In this document: positions 56,454 to 64,000 of the stretch, piece by piece | Layout: every line of letters begins with the position of its first letter | How positions within the stretch are numbered: position 1 is the stretch's first letter | Notes under the pieces: model-generated | The model's input: the letters and a program-made list of their open reading frames with translations, nothing else | What the model was told of the DNA's origin: nothing | Database searches by the model: none | Source of the DNA: Helicobacter monodelphidis | Lineage (GTDB): Bacteria; Campylobacterota; Campylobacteria; Campylobacterales; Helicobacteraceae | Length of the DNA: 64,000 nt | Direction: 5' to 3' | NCBI RefSeq assembly: GCF_003288845.1 | Contig: NZ_NHYN01000004.1 | Location: 62,001 to 126,000, forward strand | Made by a program: the position numbers and the translations under genes

Positions 56454-57428
56454 TTAACGTTCCGCAACAATTTGGAGCTTATTGTTTTGTAATCTTGCAT
56501 ATAGTTCTTTGTTTCCTTCAAATCGGTAGCCTCCAGATGCTCTGTATTTCTCATAAAAAGAAATTCTGAAGAATTGTTCACCCTTTTCATTAGGATATGG
56601 AGAAATATTGATGGTTTTAAATTCAATCGTTTTGGATTCATTCTTTGAGAAAATACGTCTCTTGTAGTCTTTAAAATCGTTGAATTTCATTTTGTCAAAC
56701 CGCTTGAATTGGTTTTTATCATAGAATGCAATATATGTTTCAAAATCATTTTTTTCCCATGCATTCCGCCATTGAAATAATCCTGAAAGAATATTTGCTG
56801 CTTGTTCTTTTGTCATTTCTGTTAAGTTTCCATCGCCAGTGATAAGAATAGCATTCTTAATATTCATTTCTTTATCAATATTGAGTAATTGTGTATTATC
56901 GATAGCAATGCAACCACGTGTATTAATTTCTCTATCCCCATTAAAAGGCAACCCGTGAATCCATATTCCATAGCCTGTTTTATTTTGCAATCGGTCATAA
57001 AGATTAGGGTAGGAAGTTACATAGGCAAGGGGTCCATAAAATTGGTCAAGTTTTGTGAGCTTTGTAGTTAAATCATAAGCACCAATAGGTGTTTTTAGGT
57101 CACCTTCAACCAGTTTATCACCGGGTTTAGAACCCATGAGAGCATTATTGGAATATTTTTCTGTAAGCTGATGTGCTTCATTAATGTCAAAAAGTTTTAA
57201 AGTGGATTCTTTTTTATCGGCAACAAAGACGAATTTAACACTTTCATAATAGCCAAAGCGAATATCGTTTTGTGATAAAGAATTTAGCCAGTAATCATAA
57301 GACATGAGTTGTTTATGTACGGCATTTTCAATCGCTTGTATTCCGCCTTGCCGATACGCTTTAACAAAATCAAAATCAGTAGCAAAAACAGCCACCGATA
57401 AACAAACCAAATACCAAAAAATCCTCAT
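56454..57428 (-). CDS. csd6: L,D-carboxypeptidase/transpeptidase-like cell-shape protein Csd6
   Basis: About 324 residues. Signal peptide MRIFWYLVCLSVAVFA. The YkuD-type catalytic block is GYGIWIHGLPFNGDREINTRGCIAIDN, with the His and the nucleophile Cys in RGC. The C-terminal 110 residues form an NTF2-like domain. In H. pylori, Csd6 trims tetrapeptides of uncrosslinked peptidoglycan and is needed for helical shape. AGGAG fixes the start at 57428; the open frame extends 45 bases upstream into era. Same order with era, hslU and hslV as in H. pylori. Confidence 0.92.
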   Translation of the reverse strand: MRIFWYLVCLSVAVFATDFDFVKAYRQGGIQAIENAVHKQLMSYDYWLNSLSQNDIRFGYYESVKFVFVADKKESTLKLFDINEAHQLTEKYSNNALMGSKPGDKLVEGDLKTPIGAYDLTTKLTKLDQFYGPLAYVTSYPNLYDRLQNKTGYGIWIHGLPFNGDREINTRGCIAIDNTQLLNIDKEMNIKNAILITGDGNLTEMTKEQAANILSGLFQWRNAWEKNDFETYIAFYDKNQFKRFDKMKFNDFKDYKRRIFSKNESKTIEFKTINISPYPNEKGEQFFRISFYEKYRASGGYRFEGNKELYARLQNNKLQIVAER

Positions 57429-57453
57429 AAAAAAACTCCTTTTAAGGTTATTA

Positions 57454-58335
57454 TTACTCAAAATTATAACCAAATTGAGCTAAGAATTCCTTTTTTTTGC
57501 TCCAGCCCTTTTTAACTTTAACAGAAAGTTCTAAAAAAACTTTTTTTTCACTCAAGGCTTCCATTAACTCACGACTTTTGCGACCAATTCTTTTGATATT
57601 TTCACCTTTTTTACCAATCATCAAGCCTTTTTGACTTTCTTTATCAACAACAATGACGGCCTTTACCCTATCTAACAGCGGTGATTCTTTGAAGGCGAGA
57701 ATTTGGACATCGCTTTCATAGGGAATTTCATCACTCATATATTCAAAAATGGCTTCCCGAATCATTTCTTTATATAATTCTCTGAAGTTCTCTGTAGTAA
57801 TTATTTCTTCATCATAGAGTGGCGGTGATTTAGGTAAATATTTGATAATTTCTGTAAGTAAGGAGGTTATGCCAATTTTTTTTGTGGCAGAGTAGGGAAT
57901 TAAGGCTTCATAGAGATGACTATAAGCTTGATATTCCGTAATTTTTACTAGTAAATCTGCTTGCGTAATCGTGTCAATCTTGCTTAAAAGGAGAATGTGC
58001 CTACGATGATTACAGAGGCTTAAGAAATCTTTATAATGTTGGACATTATCTGTAGCAGGAGCAATGAATACCGATAAATCACAATCCCCTAATGCTTTCA
58101 ATGCTTCATTGAGCATAAACTGATTCAGTAATTTTTCTTGTTGGTGAATGCCTGGTGTATCAGTAAAAATAATCTGTGCATTTTGATGCAACACGATACA
58201 ATTTAGGCGTTTACGTGTGGCATTTGCCTTATGCGAAACCATCGCTAAATGCTCGTGTGCAAGTGTATTTAAAAGTGTACTTTTTCCTGCATTTGGACGC
58301 CCAACAAGAGCGACAAAACCCGCCTTCGTAATCAT
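57454..58335 (-). CDS. era: GTPase Era
   Basis: 293 residues. GTP-binding motifs GFVALVGRPNAGKSTLLN (G1), FTDTPGIH (G3) and LLSKIDTI (G4, here SKID) are followed by the KH domain with VDKESQKGLMIGKKGENIKRIGRKSRELME. Era matures the 16S rRNA 3' end in the 30S subunit. It lies 18 bases after hslU on the same strand. Confidence 0.95.
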   Translation of the reverse strand: MITKAGFVALVGRPNAGKSTLLNTLAHEHLAMVSHKANATRKRLNCIVLHQNAQIIFTDTPGIHQQEKLLNQFMLNEALKALGDCDLSVFIAPATDNVQHYKDFLSLCNHRRHILLLSKIDTITQADLLVKITEYQAYSHLYEALIPYSATKKIGITSLLTEIIKYLPKSPPLYDEEIITTENFRELYKEMIREAIFEYMSDEIPYESDVQILAFKESPLLDRVKAVIVVDKESQKGLMIGKKGENIKRIGRKSRELMEALSEKKVFLELSVKVKKGWSKKKEFLAQFGYNFE

Positions 58336-58353
58336 TTAATACTTTACAACAAT

Positions 58354-59688
58354 CTATAGAATGTAGCGAGCGACATCTGTGTTTTCAATGAGGTCATCTA
58401 GTGTTTGATGTACCATTTCTTCATTGATGACAAATTTTTGTCCCTTGTATTCATCGGCCTTAAAACTGACCTCTTCAAGCACCTTTTCAAGTACAGTGTG
58501 TAGCCGTCTTGCACCAATATCTTCAGTTTTTTCATTTGCTTTTTGTGAAAGTTTAGCTAAGGCTCTGATGGCAGAATCTTCAAATTCTAAATCAACTTCT
58601 TCAGTTTTAATTAAGGCAATATATTGTTTTAGTAAAGAATTTTTAGGTTGAGTAAGAATTTGGTATAAAATTTCCTCATCAAGAGAGTTTAACTCCACCC
58701 TTAAAGGGAATCTTCCCTGCAATTCAGGGATAAGATCGCTTGGTTTGCTTAGGTGAAAAGCCCCAGCTGCAATAAATAAAATGTAGTCGGTTTTAATTTG
58801 TCCATATTTTGTGCTGATGCTACTACCCTCAACAATGGGAAGTAAGTCTCTTTGAACTCCTTCTTTGCTTGGATCTTGACGACTTGAACCATTACCAGAA
58901 ACAGCAACTTTATCAATTTCATCTATAAAAATAATTCCATCTTCTTCAGCCCGTTTTAAACCCTCAAGTCGTATAGAATCCATATCTAAGAGTTCTTCAC
59001 TTGCCTCAACCTTCAGAATCTCTTTGGCTTCTGCTACAGTAACTTCCTTTTTTGGAGACTCCTTGTTAGAACTCATAAAAACTTTAGTGATTGATTCTTG
59101 AATGCGAACAATTTCAGGTGGTAAATTCCCCTCTTGAAATTCAATGCTCTTTTTGGGCAATTCAATTTCAATTTTTAGATGGTCCTCTTTACCCTCTAAA
59201 ACACTTTTTTTCTTTTTATCATAAGCAATCTTGTACTCATCTTGTTTATTTTGCGGAGAACCCTTTGGTAGGGCTGGAAGTAATTTTTGTGTAATTTTAT
59301 CAATCACATAATCATGAATTGCTGCTTGATTTTTTTCTTTCTGTTCTTCCTTAACAAGCATGATAGAGGCATTTACAAGGTCTCTAACCATCGATTCTAC
59401 ATCACGTCCAACAAAGCCAACTTCTGTATATTTGCTTGCTTCAACTTTAATGAAGGGTAAGCCTAAAATTTTTGCCATTCGACGTGCGATTTCCGTTTTC
59501 CCTACACCAGTTGAACCGATCATTAAGATATTTTTGGGTACGACCTCATCTTGCAATTCTTTGTCTAATTGTTTACGGCGATAGCGATTTCTAAGTGCAA
59601 TAGCTACGCGTTTTTTTGCTTCTTTTTGTCCAATAATATATTCATCAAGATAAGAAACAATTTCCCTGGGCGTCATTTCTTGTTTCAT
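58354..59688 (-). CDS. hslU: ATP-dependent protease ATPase subunit HslU
   Basis: 444 residues. [33 protein letters not shown] at the start, Walker [18 protein letters not shown], Walker [12 protein letters not shown], and [18 protein letters not shown] near the end are HslU signatures. The C-terminal ARYIL docks into HslV. The start overlaps the hslV stop by four bases (ATGA). Confidence 0.97.
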   Translation of the reverse strand: MKQEMTPREIVSYLDEYIIGQKEAKKRVAIALRNRYRRKQLDKELQDEVVPKNILMIGSTGVGKTEIARRMAKILGLPFIKVEASKYTEVGFVGRDVESMVRDLVNASIMLVKEEQKEKNQAAIHDYVIDKITQKLLPALPKGSPQNKQDEYKIAYDKKKKSVLEGKEDHLKIEIELPKKSIEFQEGNLPPEIVRIQESITKVFMSSNKESPKKEVTVAEAKEILKVEASEELLDMDSIRLEGLKRAEEDGIIFIDEIDKVAVSGNGSSRQDPSKEGVQRDLLPIVEGSSISTKYGQIKTDYILFIAAGAFHLSKPSDLIPELQGRFPLRVELNSLDEEILYQILTQPKNSLLKQYIALIKTEEVDLEFEDSAIRALAKLSQKANEKTEDIGARRLHTVLEKVLEEVSFKADEYKGQKFVINEEMVHQTLDDLIENTDVARYIL

Positions 59689-60242
59689 TGTTTGCTCTCC
59701 TCTGTTTTATCTTTTAGTACTAATGTTTTTATATTTGTGTTCGTGTAAATGCAAATATTACCCGCAATTTGCAGGGATTCTTTAACGAGTGTTTCTTCTT
59801 CAATAGAGGTAAATTTATACAAAGCTCTTGCTGCTGAAATAGCGTAATTTCCGCCACTTCCAATTGCTGCAATGACTCCATCTTCTGGCTCAACAACATC
59901 TCCTGTTCCGCTTAAGATAAAGATATGAGAACGATCAAGCACAATCATCATGGCTTCAAGTCTTCTTAAATATTTATCCTTTCTCCATTCCTTAGAAAAA
60001 TCAATAACAGATTTCATTAAATCGCCCTTGCGATTTTCAAGAATGCGCTCAAACATATCAAATAGCGTGAATGCATCGGCAGTGCTTCCTGCAAAACCGC
60101 TCAAGATTTTTCCATGATAAAGTGTCCGAATTTTGGTTGCATTTCCTTTCATAATGCAGTTACCTAATGTTACTTGTCCGTCTCCACCAATAACGGAGCA
60201 ATTTTTACCTTTGTAGGCAAGTATGGTTGTTGCATCAAACAT
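59685..60242 (-). CDS. hslV: ATP-dependent protease subunit HslV
   Basis: 185 residues. N-terminus [12 protein letters not shown] carries the nucleophile Thr exposed after removal of a short propeptide; [41 protein letters not shown] and [19 protein letters not shown] follow the proteasome-beta pattern. Overlaps rplI by one base and hslU by four. Confidence 0.97.
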   Translation of the reverse strand: MFDATTILAYKGKNCSVIGGDGQVTLGNCIMKGNATKIRTLYHGKILSGFAGSTADAFTLFDMFERILENRKGDLMKSVIDFSKEWRKDKYLRRLEAMMIVLDRSHIFILSGTGDVVEPEDGVIAAIGSGGNYAISAARALYKFTSIEEETLVKESLQIAGNICIYTNTNIKTLVLKDKTEESKQ

Positions 60243-60691
60243 TAATCTTCCCCTTGTACATCAAGTTTGAAAGTTGTCTTAATCCCAGCACCAAGCTTGA
60301 TTTCTAAGTCATATAAACCTGTGCTTTTAATAGGGGAGGTAAGCTCAATACCTTTTTTGTCAACCTGAATTTTGTGTTGTTTTTCAAGAAGTGTTGCAAT
60401 ATCTTCTTTTGTGATTGCACCTTGTAGCATACCATTCTTGCCTACTTTTGTGGAAATAAGCAAGGTAATTTTTGCTAATTTTGTAGCGATTTGCTCATAC
60501 TCTGCTTTTTTTGCAGCCTCTAATTCTGCTTTTTTTCTCATCTCTGCTTTGTAGCGGTTGATTACCTCATTTGTTGCAATGTGTGCTAGATTCTTCTTGA
60601 CTAAAAAATTTTGTCCATAACCATCTTTAACTTCATGAATTTCGCCAGATTTGCCTAGCCCTTGAACGTCTTTGAGTAACAAAACTTTCAT
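60242..60691 (-). CDS. rplI: 50S ribosomal protein L9
   Basis: 149 residues. [40 protein letters not shown] is the L9 signature, followed by the long connecting helix and C-terminal domain ([17 protein letters not shown]). First gene of the rplI-hslV-hslU-era-csd6 operon, with AAGGA upstream. Confidence 0.97.
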   Translation of the reverse strand: MKVLLLKDVQGLGKSGEIHEVKDGYGQNFLVKKNLAHIATNEVINRYKAEMRKKAELEAAKKAEYEQIATKLAKITLLISTKVGKNGMLQGAITKEDIATLLEKQHKIQVDKKGIELTSPIKSTGLYDLEIKLGAGIKTTFKLDVQGED

Positions 60692-60818
60692 TATCTTATC
60701 CTTGTGTAATTGTTGACGTATTTTACATTATTTTGCTTAATATTTCGATTCTTGATTTCTAACGCCTAATATTTTGGGTTAAAGCAAATTTATGGTTAAA
60801 GATTATTAATGTTGTTAG

Positions 60819-60827
60819 TGCTATAAT
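60819..60827 (+). promoter_or_regulatory. Extended -10 promoter of the leucine-rich-repeat gene
   Basis: TGC directly followed by TATAAT, a perfect extended -10 box, 23 bases before the ATG at 60851, with AAAGGAG between. Confidence 0.6.
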
Positions 60828-60850
60828 ACACCGCAAAGGAGTAGTAGAAT

Positions 60851-61837
60851 ATGGAAAAATATCTCGATGTTTTGGTGTTATGGGCGACGAAAAATCATAT
60901 TGAGAGCTACCAGGAAAACTTAACTTATGATGGACATATTTATTACACAGGTTTCCCAAAAAATAAAGATATTTTAAAAAATTTAATAGAAATTGATTTA
61001 TATAATAATCGTATTATGGAACTTCCATTAGAAATTTTTCAGTTATCAAAACTCCAAAAACTTGACCTCTATAATAATTACCTGACGACACTGCCAAAGG
61101 AGATTGGTCGCCTCACTAATCTTCAGGAATTAGGCTTAGGTTGGAATAAACTTAGCAAAATTCCTGAAGAAATAGGTCAGTTGAAGCAGTTAAGAAACTT
61201 AAATTTAAGTAGTAATTGTTTGATTGAGATTCCTGAAAGTATTCAGAATTTACACAATCTTAGGAGGCTTTCGGTGCGGAATAATTTTTTGACTCAATTC
61301 CCAGAATGCCTTTTTTCCTTAAAGAAACTTGAGAGACTTGCTATAGGCAGTAATTTACTTTTGGAGATTCCTAATAAAATTCGGCTATTATCACAGTTAG
61401 AAGAGCTGGATTTGTATAATAATAAAATTTCTGAAATTCCTCCTGAAATTGGTTACCTCAAGAACTTGAAAAAATTATTTTTATGGAATAATAGCATCAA
61501 ATCTTTACCGGTGGAGGTTAGTCAACTTGAGAATTTGGAGATTTTAAGTTTGGAGAGTAATAGATTAAGAGCGTTGCCATCTGAAATAGGAAACTTGAAT
61601 AATTTAAAATCTTTATTGATAAAAGATAATCAATTAGAAAAAATTCCAAAAGAAATTGGACAATTAACAAACCTTAAATGGTTAGATGTTAGCAATAATC
61701 CTATCAGTGAATTTCCTAGAGAAATTGCTTCTTTGCATTCTTTAGAGGAGATTTACCTAAGCCCAAATTCTTTTAGAGATGAAGAATTGGAGTGGTTGAA
61801 GTCAACATTACCGAAATGTAATATTATTCAGTCTTAA
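60851..61837 (+). CDS. Leucine-rich-repeat protein
   Basis: 328 residues. After a unique 45-residue head, about eleven repeats of 23 residues run to the end (pattern LxxLxxLxLxxNxLxxLPxEIGx, e.g. LPKEIGRLTNLQELGLGWNKL). This is the Leptospira/plant-type LRR seen in many secreted or cytosolic bacterial proteins. No signal peptide, membrane segment or catalytic domain is attached. Probably a protein-binding horseshoe. Standing alone with its own strong promoter; partner unknown. Confidence 0.85.
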   Translation: MEKYLDVLVLWATKNHIESYQENLTYDGHIYYTGFPKNKDILKNLIEIDLYNNRIMELPLEIFQLSKLQKLDLYNNYLTTLPKEIGRLTNLQELGLGWNKLSKIPEEIGQLKQLRNLNLSSNCLIEIPESIQNLHNLRRLSVRNNFLTQFPECLFSLKKLERLAIGSNLLLEIPNKIRLLSQLEELDLYNNKISEIPPEIGYLKNLKKLFLWNNSIKSLPVEVSQLENLEILSLESNRLRALPSEIGNLNNLKSLLIKDNQLEKIPKEIGQLTNLKWLDVSNNPISEFPREIASLHSLEEIYLSPNSFRDEELEWLKSTLPKCNIIQS

Positions 61838-61922
61838 TATTGACGATTGAATGTGTTAAGATTCTTGATTGATGTTTTTGAATAGGCAATTTACCTTTGT
61901 AATGTAAATATATTTTTACTTT

Positions 61923-62813
61923 TTATATTTTATCAAATTTTATATTTATGATTTCCTCTAAACATTCTTTAACAAATGGAATTTGCGGTTTTTTTGTATT
62001 TGTTCCATGTGTATAGTTATGCAATGAATGAGAATCTGCGTTGAATGCAAAGGGATAAATAATACCTTTATAATCCAAGAATCCTACAAACCAAGAAATA
62101 CCAGAGGAATCAAATCGAGTCAAACCAGTTTTTCCATAAAGGGTATAATTTTGACCTTTTTCTAACGCAATAATATCGATAACTTGTTGCTGATTTTCTT
62201 TGCTGAAAGGTAAAGAAAGTGTACTTAATCGCCCGATAAGGCTTATTTGTTCTTGTGCGCTAATTTTTAGGCTATTATCAAGCCAAAAATAATCTAATTT
62301 TTCACCGATGGTTTCATTACCAAAATGGAGGGTTGTGAGATAGTTTTGCATTCTTACTTTACCAAGTTTTTGTGCGATTTGCTGAAAAGCAGGAACTTGA
62401 GATTTGTGCATAGCATTTCTTAAATTTGCGTCACTTTTCCAGCTTTCTATTGCGACACTTTCTCCAGAATAATGATAAAAATTTTTGTCTACATTAGGGA
62501 TAATCCCAGAGTCTAACGCAAAAAGTGAATGATAGATTTTAAATGTGGAAGCGGGCATATAGCGAATTTTTGAGCGATTAAAATCATTGCTATTATTTTT
62601 TATATTTTGTTTATATATTGTGGAATATTTTGGGCATTTTTCTATTTCTTCTTGGTTGCAAAAACCAGCTTGTATAACAAGAACGCCCTTTACTCCATAT
62701 TTTTTAAAAATAGATTCTAACTTTTGATTGATGATATTGAAATCTTGTTGCTGCTGCGAGAATGCAAAAAATGTATTAGATAAAATAATAATAAATATAA
62801 TCTTTAAAATCAT
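61923..62813 (-). CDS. Class D (OXA-type) beta-lactamase
   Basis: About 296 residues. Signal peptide MILKIIFIIILSNTFFA. The active site shows PASTFKIYHSLFALDSG (STFK with the nucleophile Ser and carboxylated Lys), KSQVPAFQQIAQKLG (SxV motif), YFWLDNSLKIS in place of the YGN/FGN motif, and YGKTGLTRFDSSGISWFVGF (KTG and the Trp). It hydrolyses beta-lactams in the periplasm; the spectrum cannot be read. The ATG at 62813 is chosen because AAGGAA is just upstream. Neither a repressor nor an insertion sequence is adjacent, so it looks chromosomal and intrinsic. Confidence 0.92.
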   Translation of the reverse strand: MILKIIFIIILSNTFFAFSQQQQDFNIINQKLESIFKKYGVKGVLVIQAGFCNQEEIEKCPKYSTIYKQNIKNNSNDFNRSKIRYMPASTFKIYHSLFALDSGIIPNVDKNFYHYSGESVAIESWKSDANLRNAMHKSQVPAFQQIAQKLGKVRMQNYLTTLHFGNETIGEKLDYFWLDNSLKISAQEQISLIGRLSTLSLPFSKENQQQVIDIIALEKGQNYTLYGKTGLTRFDSSGISWFVGFLDYKGIIYPFAFNADSHSLHNYTHGTNTKKPQIPFVKECLEEIINIKFDKI

Positions 62814-62872
62814 ACTAATTCCTTTTTTATGAAGTATAACAATAATTATCGTATCTTTCAAGGGAAATATTT

Positions 62873-62878
62873 ATTATA
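62873..62878 (-). promoter_or_regulatory. Candidate -10 box of the OXA gene
   Basis: TATAAT on the minus strand, about 60 bases before the ATG. A weaker TATACT at 62833-62838 is too close to the ribosome site. Confidence 0.35.
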
Positions 62879-62900
62879 ATGCTATAAATTAATATTAGTC

Positions 62901-62930
62901 TTGACAATCAATACTAAAATAATGTAAAAT
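62901..62930 (+). promoter_or_regulatory. Promoter of exbB-exbD-tonB with a -35 box
   Basis: TTGACA, 18 bases, then TAAAAT, one of the few full -35/-10 pairs in the window. It lies 30 bases before the exbB ATG. I did not recognise a clear Fur or NikR box. Confidence 0.5.
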
Positions 62931-62959
62931 CACTATACTAAAAAGAATAAGGATAGGTG

Positions 62960-63385
62960 ATGGAGTTCCTCAAGGAATATATTGATTACATTATTTTTGC
63001 TATTTTGGGCTTGATGAGTTTTTGTGCTTGCTGGTTTAGCATTGAGCGGGCTTATTTTTTAAGTCGTTATGACATTGAAAAGTGTAACTCAAAAGAAGAA
63101 TTAGAGGTAGCTTTAACTAACAATCTTTCTATTCTTTATATCATTTATTCTAATGCCCCTTATGTAGGGCTTTTAGGAACAGTGATTGGGATTATGATTG
63201 TGTTTTATGATATGGGGCAGGCAGGTGGTTTAGAGACTCAAGCGATTATGATTGGTTTAAGCTTAGCCTTGAAAGCGACAGCCTTAGGTTTATTTGTAGC
63301 TATTCCTACTTTGATGATTTATCATGCATTAATGAGACGCGTCAACGTACTCTTGCATCTTTATCAAGCAGGGAAAACTTCATGA
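62960..63385 (+). CDS. exbB: ExbB-like TonB-system proton-channel protein, short form
   Basis: 141 residues. Three hydrophobic segments, including APYVGLLGTVIGIMIVFYDMG and ALKATALGLFVAIPTLMIYHAL, which are the TM2-TM3 core of the ExbB/TolQ/MotA family. The short length matches the ExbB that in H. pylori precedes exbD and tonB (HP1339-type from memory), not TolQ. ATG 62960 follows AAGGA by 6 bases. Its stop overlaps exbD (ATGA). Confidence 0.88.
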   Translation: MEFLKEYIDYIIFAILGLMSFCACWFSIERAYFLSRYDIEKCNSKEELEVALTNNLSILYIIYSNAPYVGLLGTVIGIMIVFYDMGQAGGLETQAIMIGLSLALKATALGLFVAIPTLMIYHALMRRVNVLLHLYQAGKTS

Positions 63386-63762
63386 AAATGCCACATAGCG
63401 ATGGGCTGAATATTGTACCATTCATTGATGTAATTCTTGTTTTGCTTGCAATTGTGCTTAGCCTTTCAACTTTTATTGCACAGGGAGAAATTAAGATTGC
63501 CCTACCTAAAGCACAAACAGAAAAGTTGTCGAGTGATTCTAAAAGCGTTGAGCTTAAGATTGATAAAAAAGGTCAACTTTATTTAGATAATGTTTTGACG
63601 AATTTGGAAGAAATTTCAAACTACATTCAACAATTACAACGTCAAGAATGGATTTATCTAGTGGGTGATAAGGAAAGTCCATTGGATTCTTTTATTCAAG
63701 TCATTATTATTCTAAAGAGGTATCAGCATGAAAATTTTAAAATCATTACCGAACAACATTAA
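63382..63762 (+). CDS. exbD: ExbD-like biopolymer transport protein
   Basis: 126 residues. One N-terminal membrane segment (VPFIDVILVLLAIVLSLSTFIA) contains the proton-conducting Asp, followed by a periplasmic domain (IALPKAQTEKLSSDSKSVELKIDKKGQLYLD). Works with ExbB to energise TonB for uptake of iron, nickel or vitamin complexes. Overlaps exbB by four bases and the next gene by 35. Confidence 0.9.
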   Translation: MKMPHSDGLNIVPFIDVILVLLAIVLSLSTFIAQGEIKIALPKAQTEKLSSDSKSVELKIDKKGQLYLDNVLTNLEEISNYIQQLQRQEWIYLVGDKESPLDSFIQVIIILKRYQHENFKIITEQH

Positions 63763-64000
63763 GTCACATTCTAATTTTGTTGGCATCTTTGGTGCTTCCT
63801 TGTTGCACATTCCTCTAGTGATTGCTGCTTTGGAGATTCAAAATACCCACATAATGCTTCCCTCTCAAGAAAAGTCAGAGATTGCCTTCTCTCTTGCGGC
63901 TTTGCAAACCATTAGCCCAGTTCAAGATTCTCCTAAGTCTGAAGTGGCTTCACAGCCACAACAACAAGTTGTGTCTACAAAACCTGTTAAAACACCAAAG
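63728..64000 (+). CDS. tonB: TonB-like protein, 5' part only (cut by the window end)
   Basis: 91 codons, open at the right edge. The start (MKILKSLPNNIKSHSNFVGIFGASLLHIPLVIAAL) is a short cytoplasmic head and one membrane segment, followed by the beginning of a Gln/Pro/Lys-rich spanning region (SQPQQQVVSTKPVKTPK). TonB transmits the proton force to outer-membrane receptors. The C-terminal domain is outside the window. It overlaps exbD by 35 bases. Position after exbBD supports TonB over TolA. Confidence 0.75.
   Translation, partial: MKILKSLPNNIKSHSNFVGIFGASLLHIPLVIAALEIQNTHIMLPSQEKSEIAFSLAALQTISPVQDSPKSEVASQPQQQVVSTKPVKTPK

Noticed and set aside
62960-64000. Tol-Pal genes tolQ, tolR and tolA
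   Set aside because: The first protein is the short ExbB form and the order matches exbB-exbD-tonB; tolB lies 45 kb away in the window.

Overview
The window is chromosomal DNA from a Helicobacter-type epsilonproteobacterium (Campylobacterota). It is AT-rich, and most promoters are a bare or extended -10 box without a clear -35. Several gene orders match what I remember of H. pylori: csd6-era-hslU-hslV-rplI, galU-(small membrane protein)-murA, and short exbB-exbD-tonB. The presence of argG, a class D beta-lactamase, a catalase, standalone MsrB and a CmeABC-like pump points to an enterohepatic rather than a gastric species. Species cannot be assigned by eye. I saw no rRNA, tRNA, CRISPR array, transposase or prophage.

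Layout. 0.1-4.6 kb: a sugar-nucleotide-type oxidoreductase whose 3' end and downstream promoter are tandemly duplicated, then an operon of a short CstA-like transporter, a tiny protein ending in two cysteines and an ArsA/GET3-type ATPase. 4.6-6.1 kb: a small Gln-rich protein and an exported S51 peptidase. 6.4-16.9 kb: a tightly packed run of eight genes: a soluble Cache-type sensor protein, clpS, clpA with an insertion, a DUF815 ATPase, galU, a small membrane protein, murA and a PEP-synthase-like enzyme. 16.9-20 kb: tolB (minus), a small exported peptide, and prfA-rpsT (minus). 20.2-26 kb: a tripartite RND efflux operon behind a perfect 24-bp palindrome whose half-sites resemble the Campylobacter CmeR operator. 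26.1-32.3 kb: mqo, thiD, an FkbM methyltransferase, slt and an AEC transporter.

32.4-44.5 kb: addB, transketolase, msrB, an S4-domain protein, argG, a UvrD-like helicase with a probable non-ATG start, a cation-diffusion transporter, a 0.6-kb AT-rich gap, then hemL and purH. 44.6-52.8 kb: an outer-membrane barrel protein with a long Gly-Gly-Ser linker, an Asp/Tyr-rich mini-protein of 53 residues, aguB, a MATE transporter, nusA, a VTT-domain protein with a C-terminal zinc-ribbon-like tail, a methyltransferase carrying a C10 tract (a likely phase-variable gene), and an exported coiled-coil protein. 52.8-56 kb: a multicopper oxidase and catalase, divergently arranged. 56.4-60.7 kb: the csd6-era-hslUV-rplI block. 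60.8-64 kb: a leucine-rich-repeat protein, an OXA-type beta-lactamase and the start of exbB-exbD-tonB, with tonB cut by the window edge.

Functionally the window mixes housekeeping genes (translation, proteolysis, cell-wall precursors, haem, purine and arginine synthesis) with surface, defence and resistance functions: efflux pump, beta-lactamase, copper oxidase, catalase, barrel protein and phase-variable methyltransferase. The least understood units are the CstA/CC-tail/ArsA operon, the Cache-clpSA-DUF815 run, the RPH/PEP-synthase-like enzyme after murA, the acidic mini-protein and the VTT/zinc-ribbon fusion.
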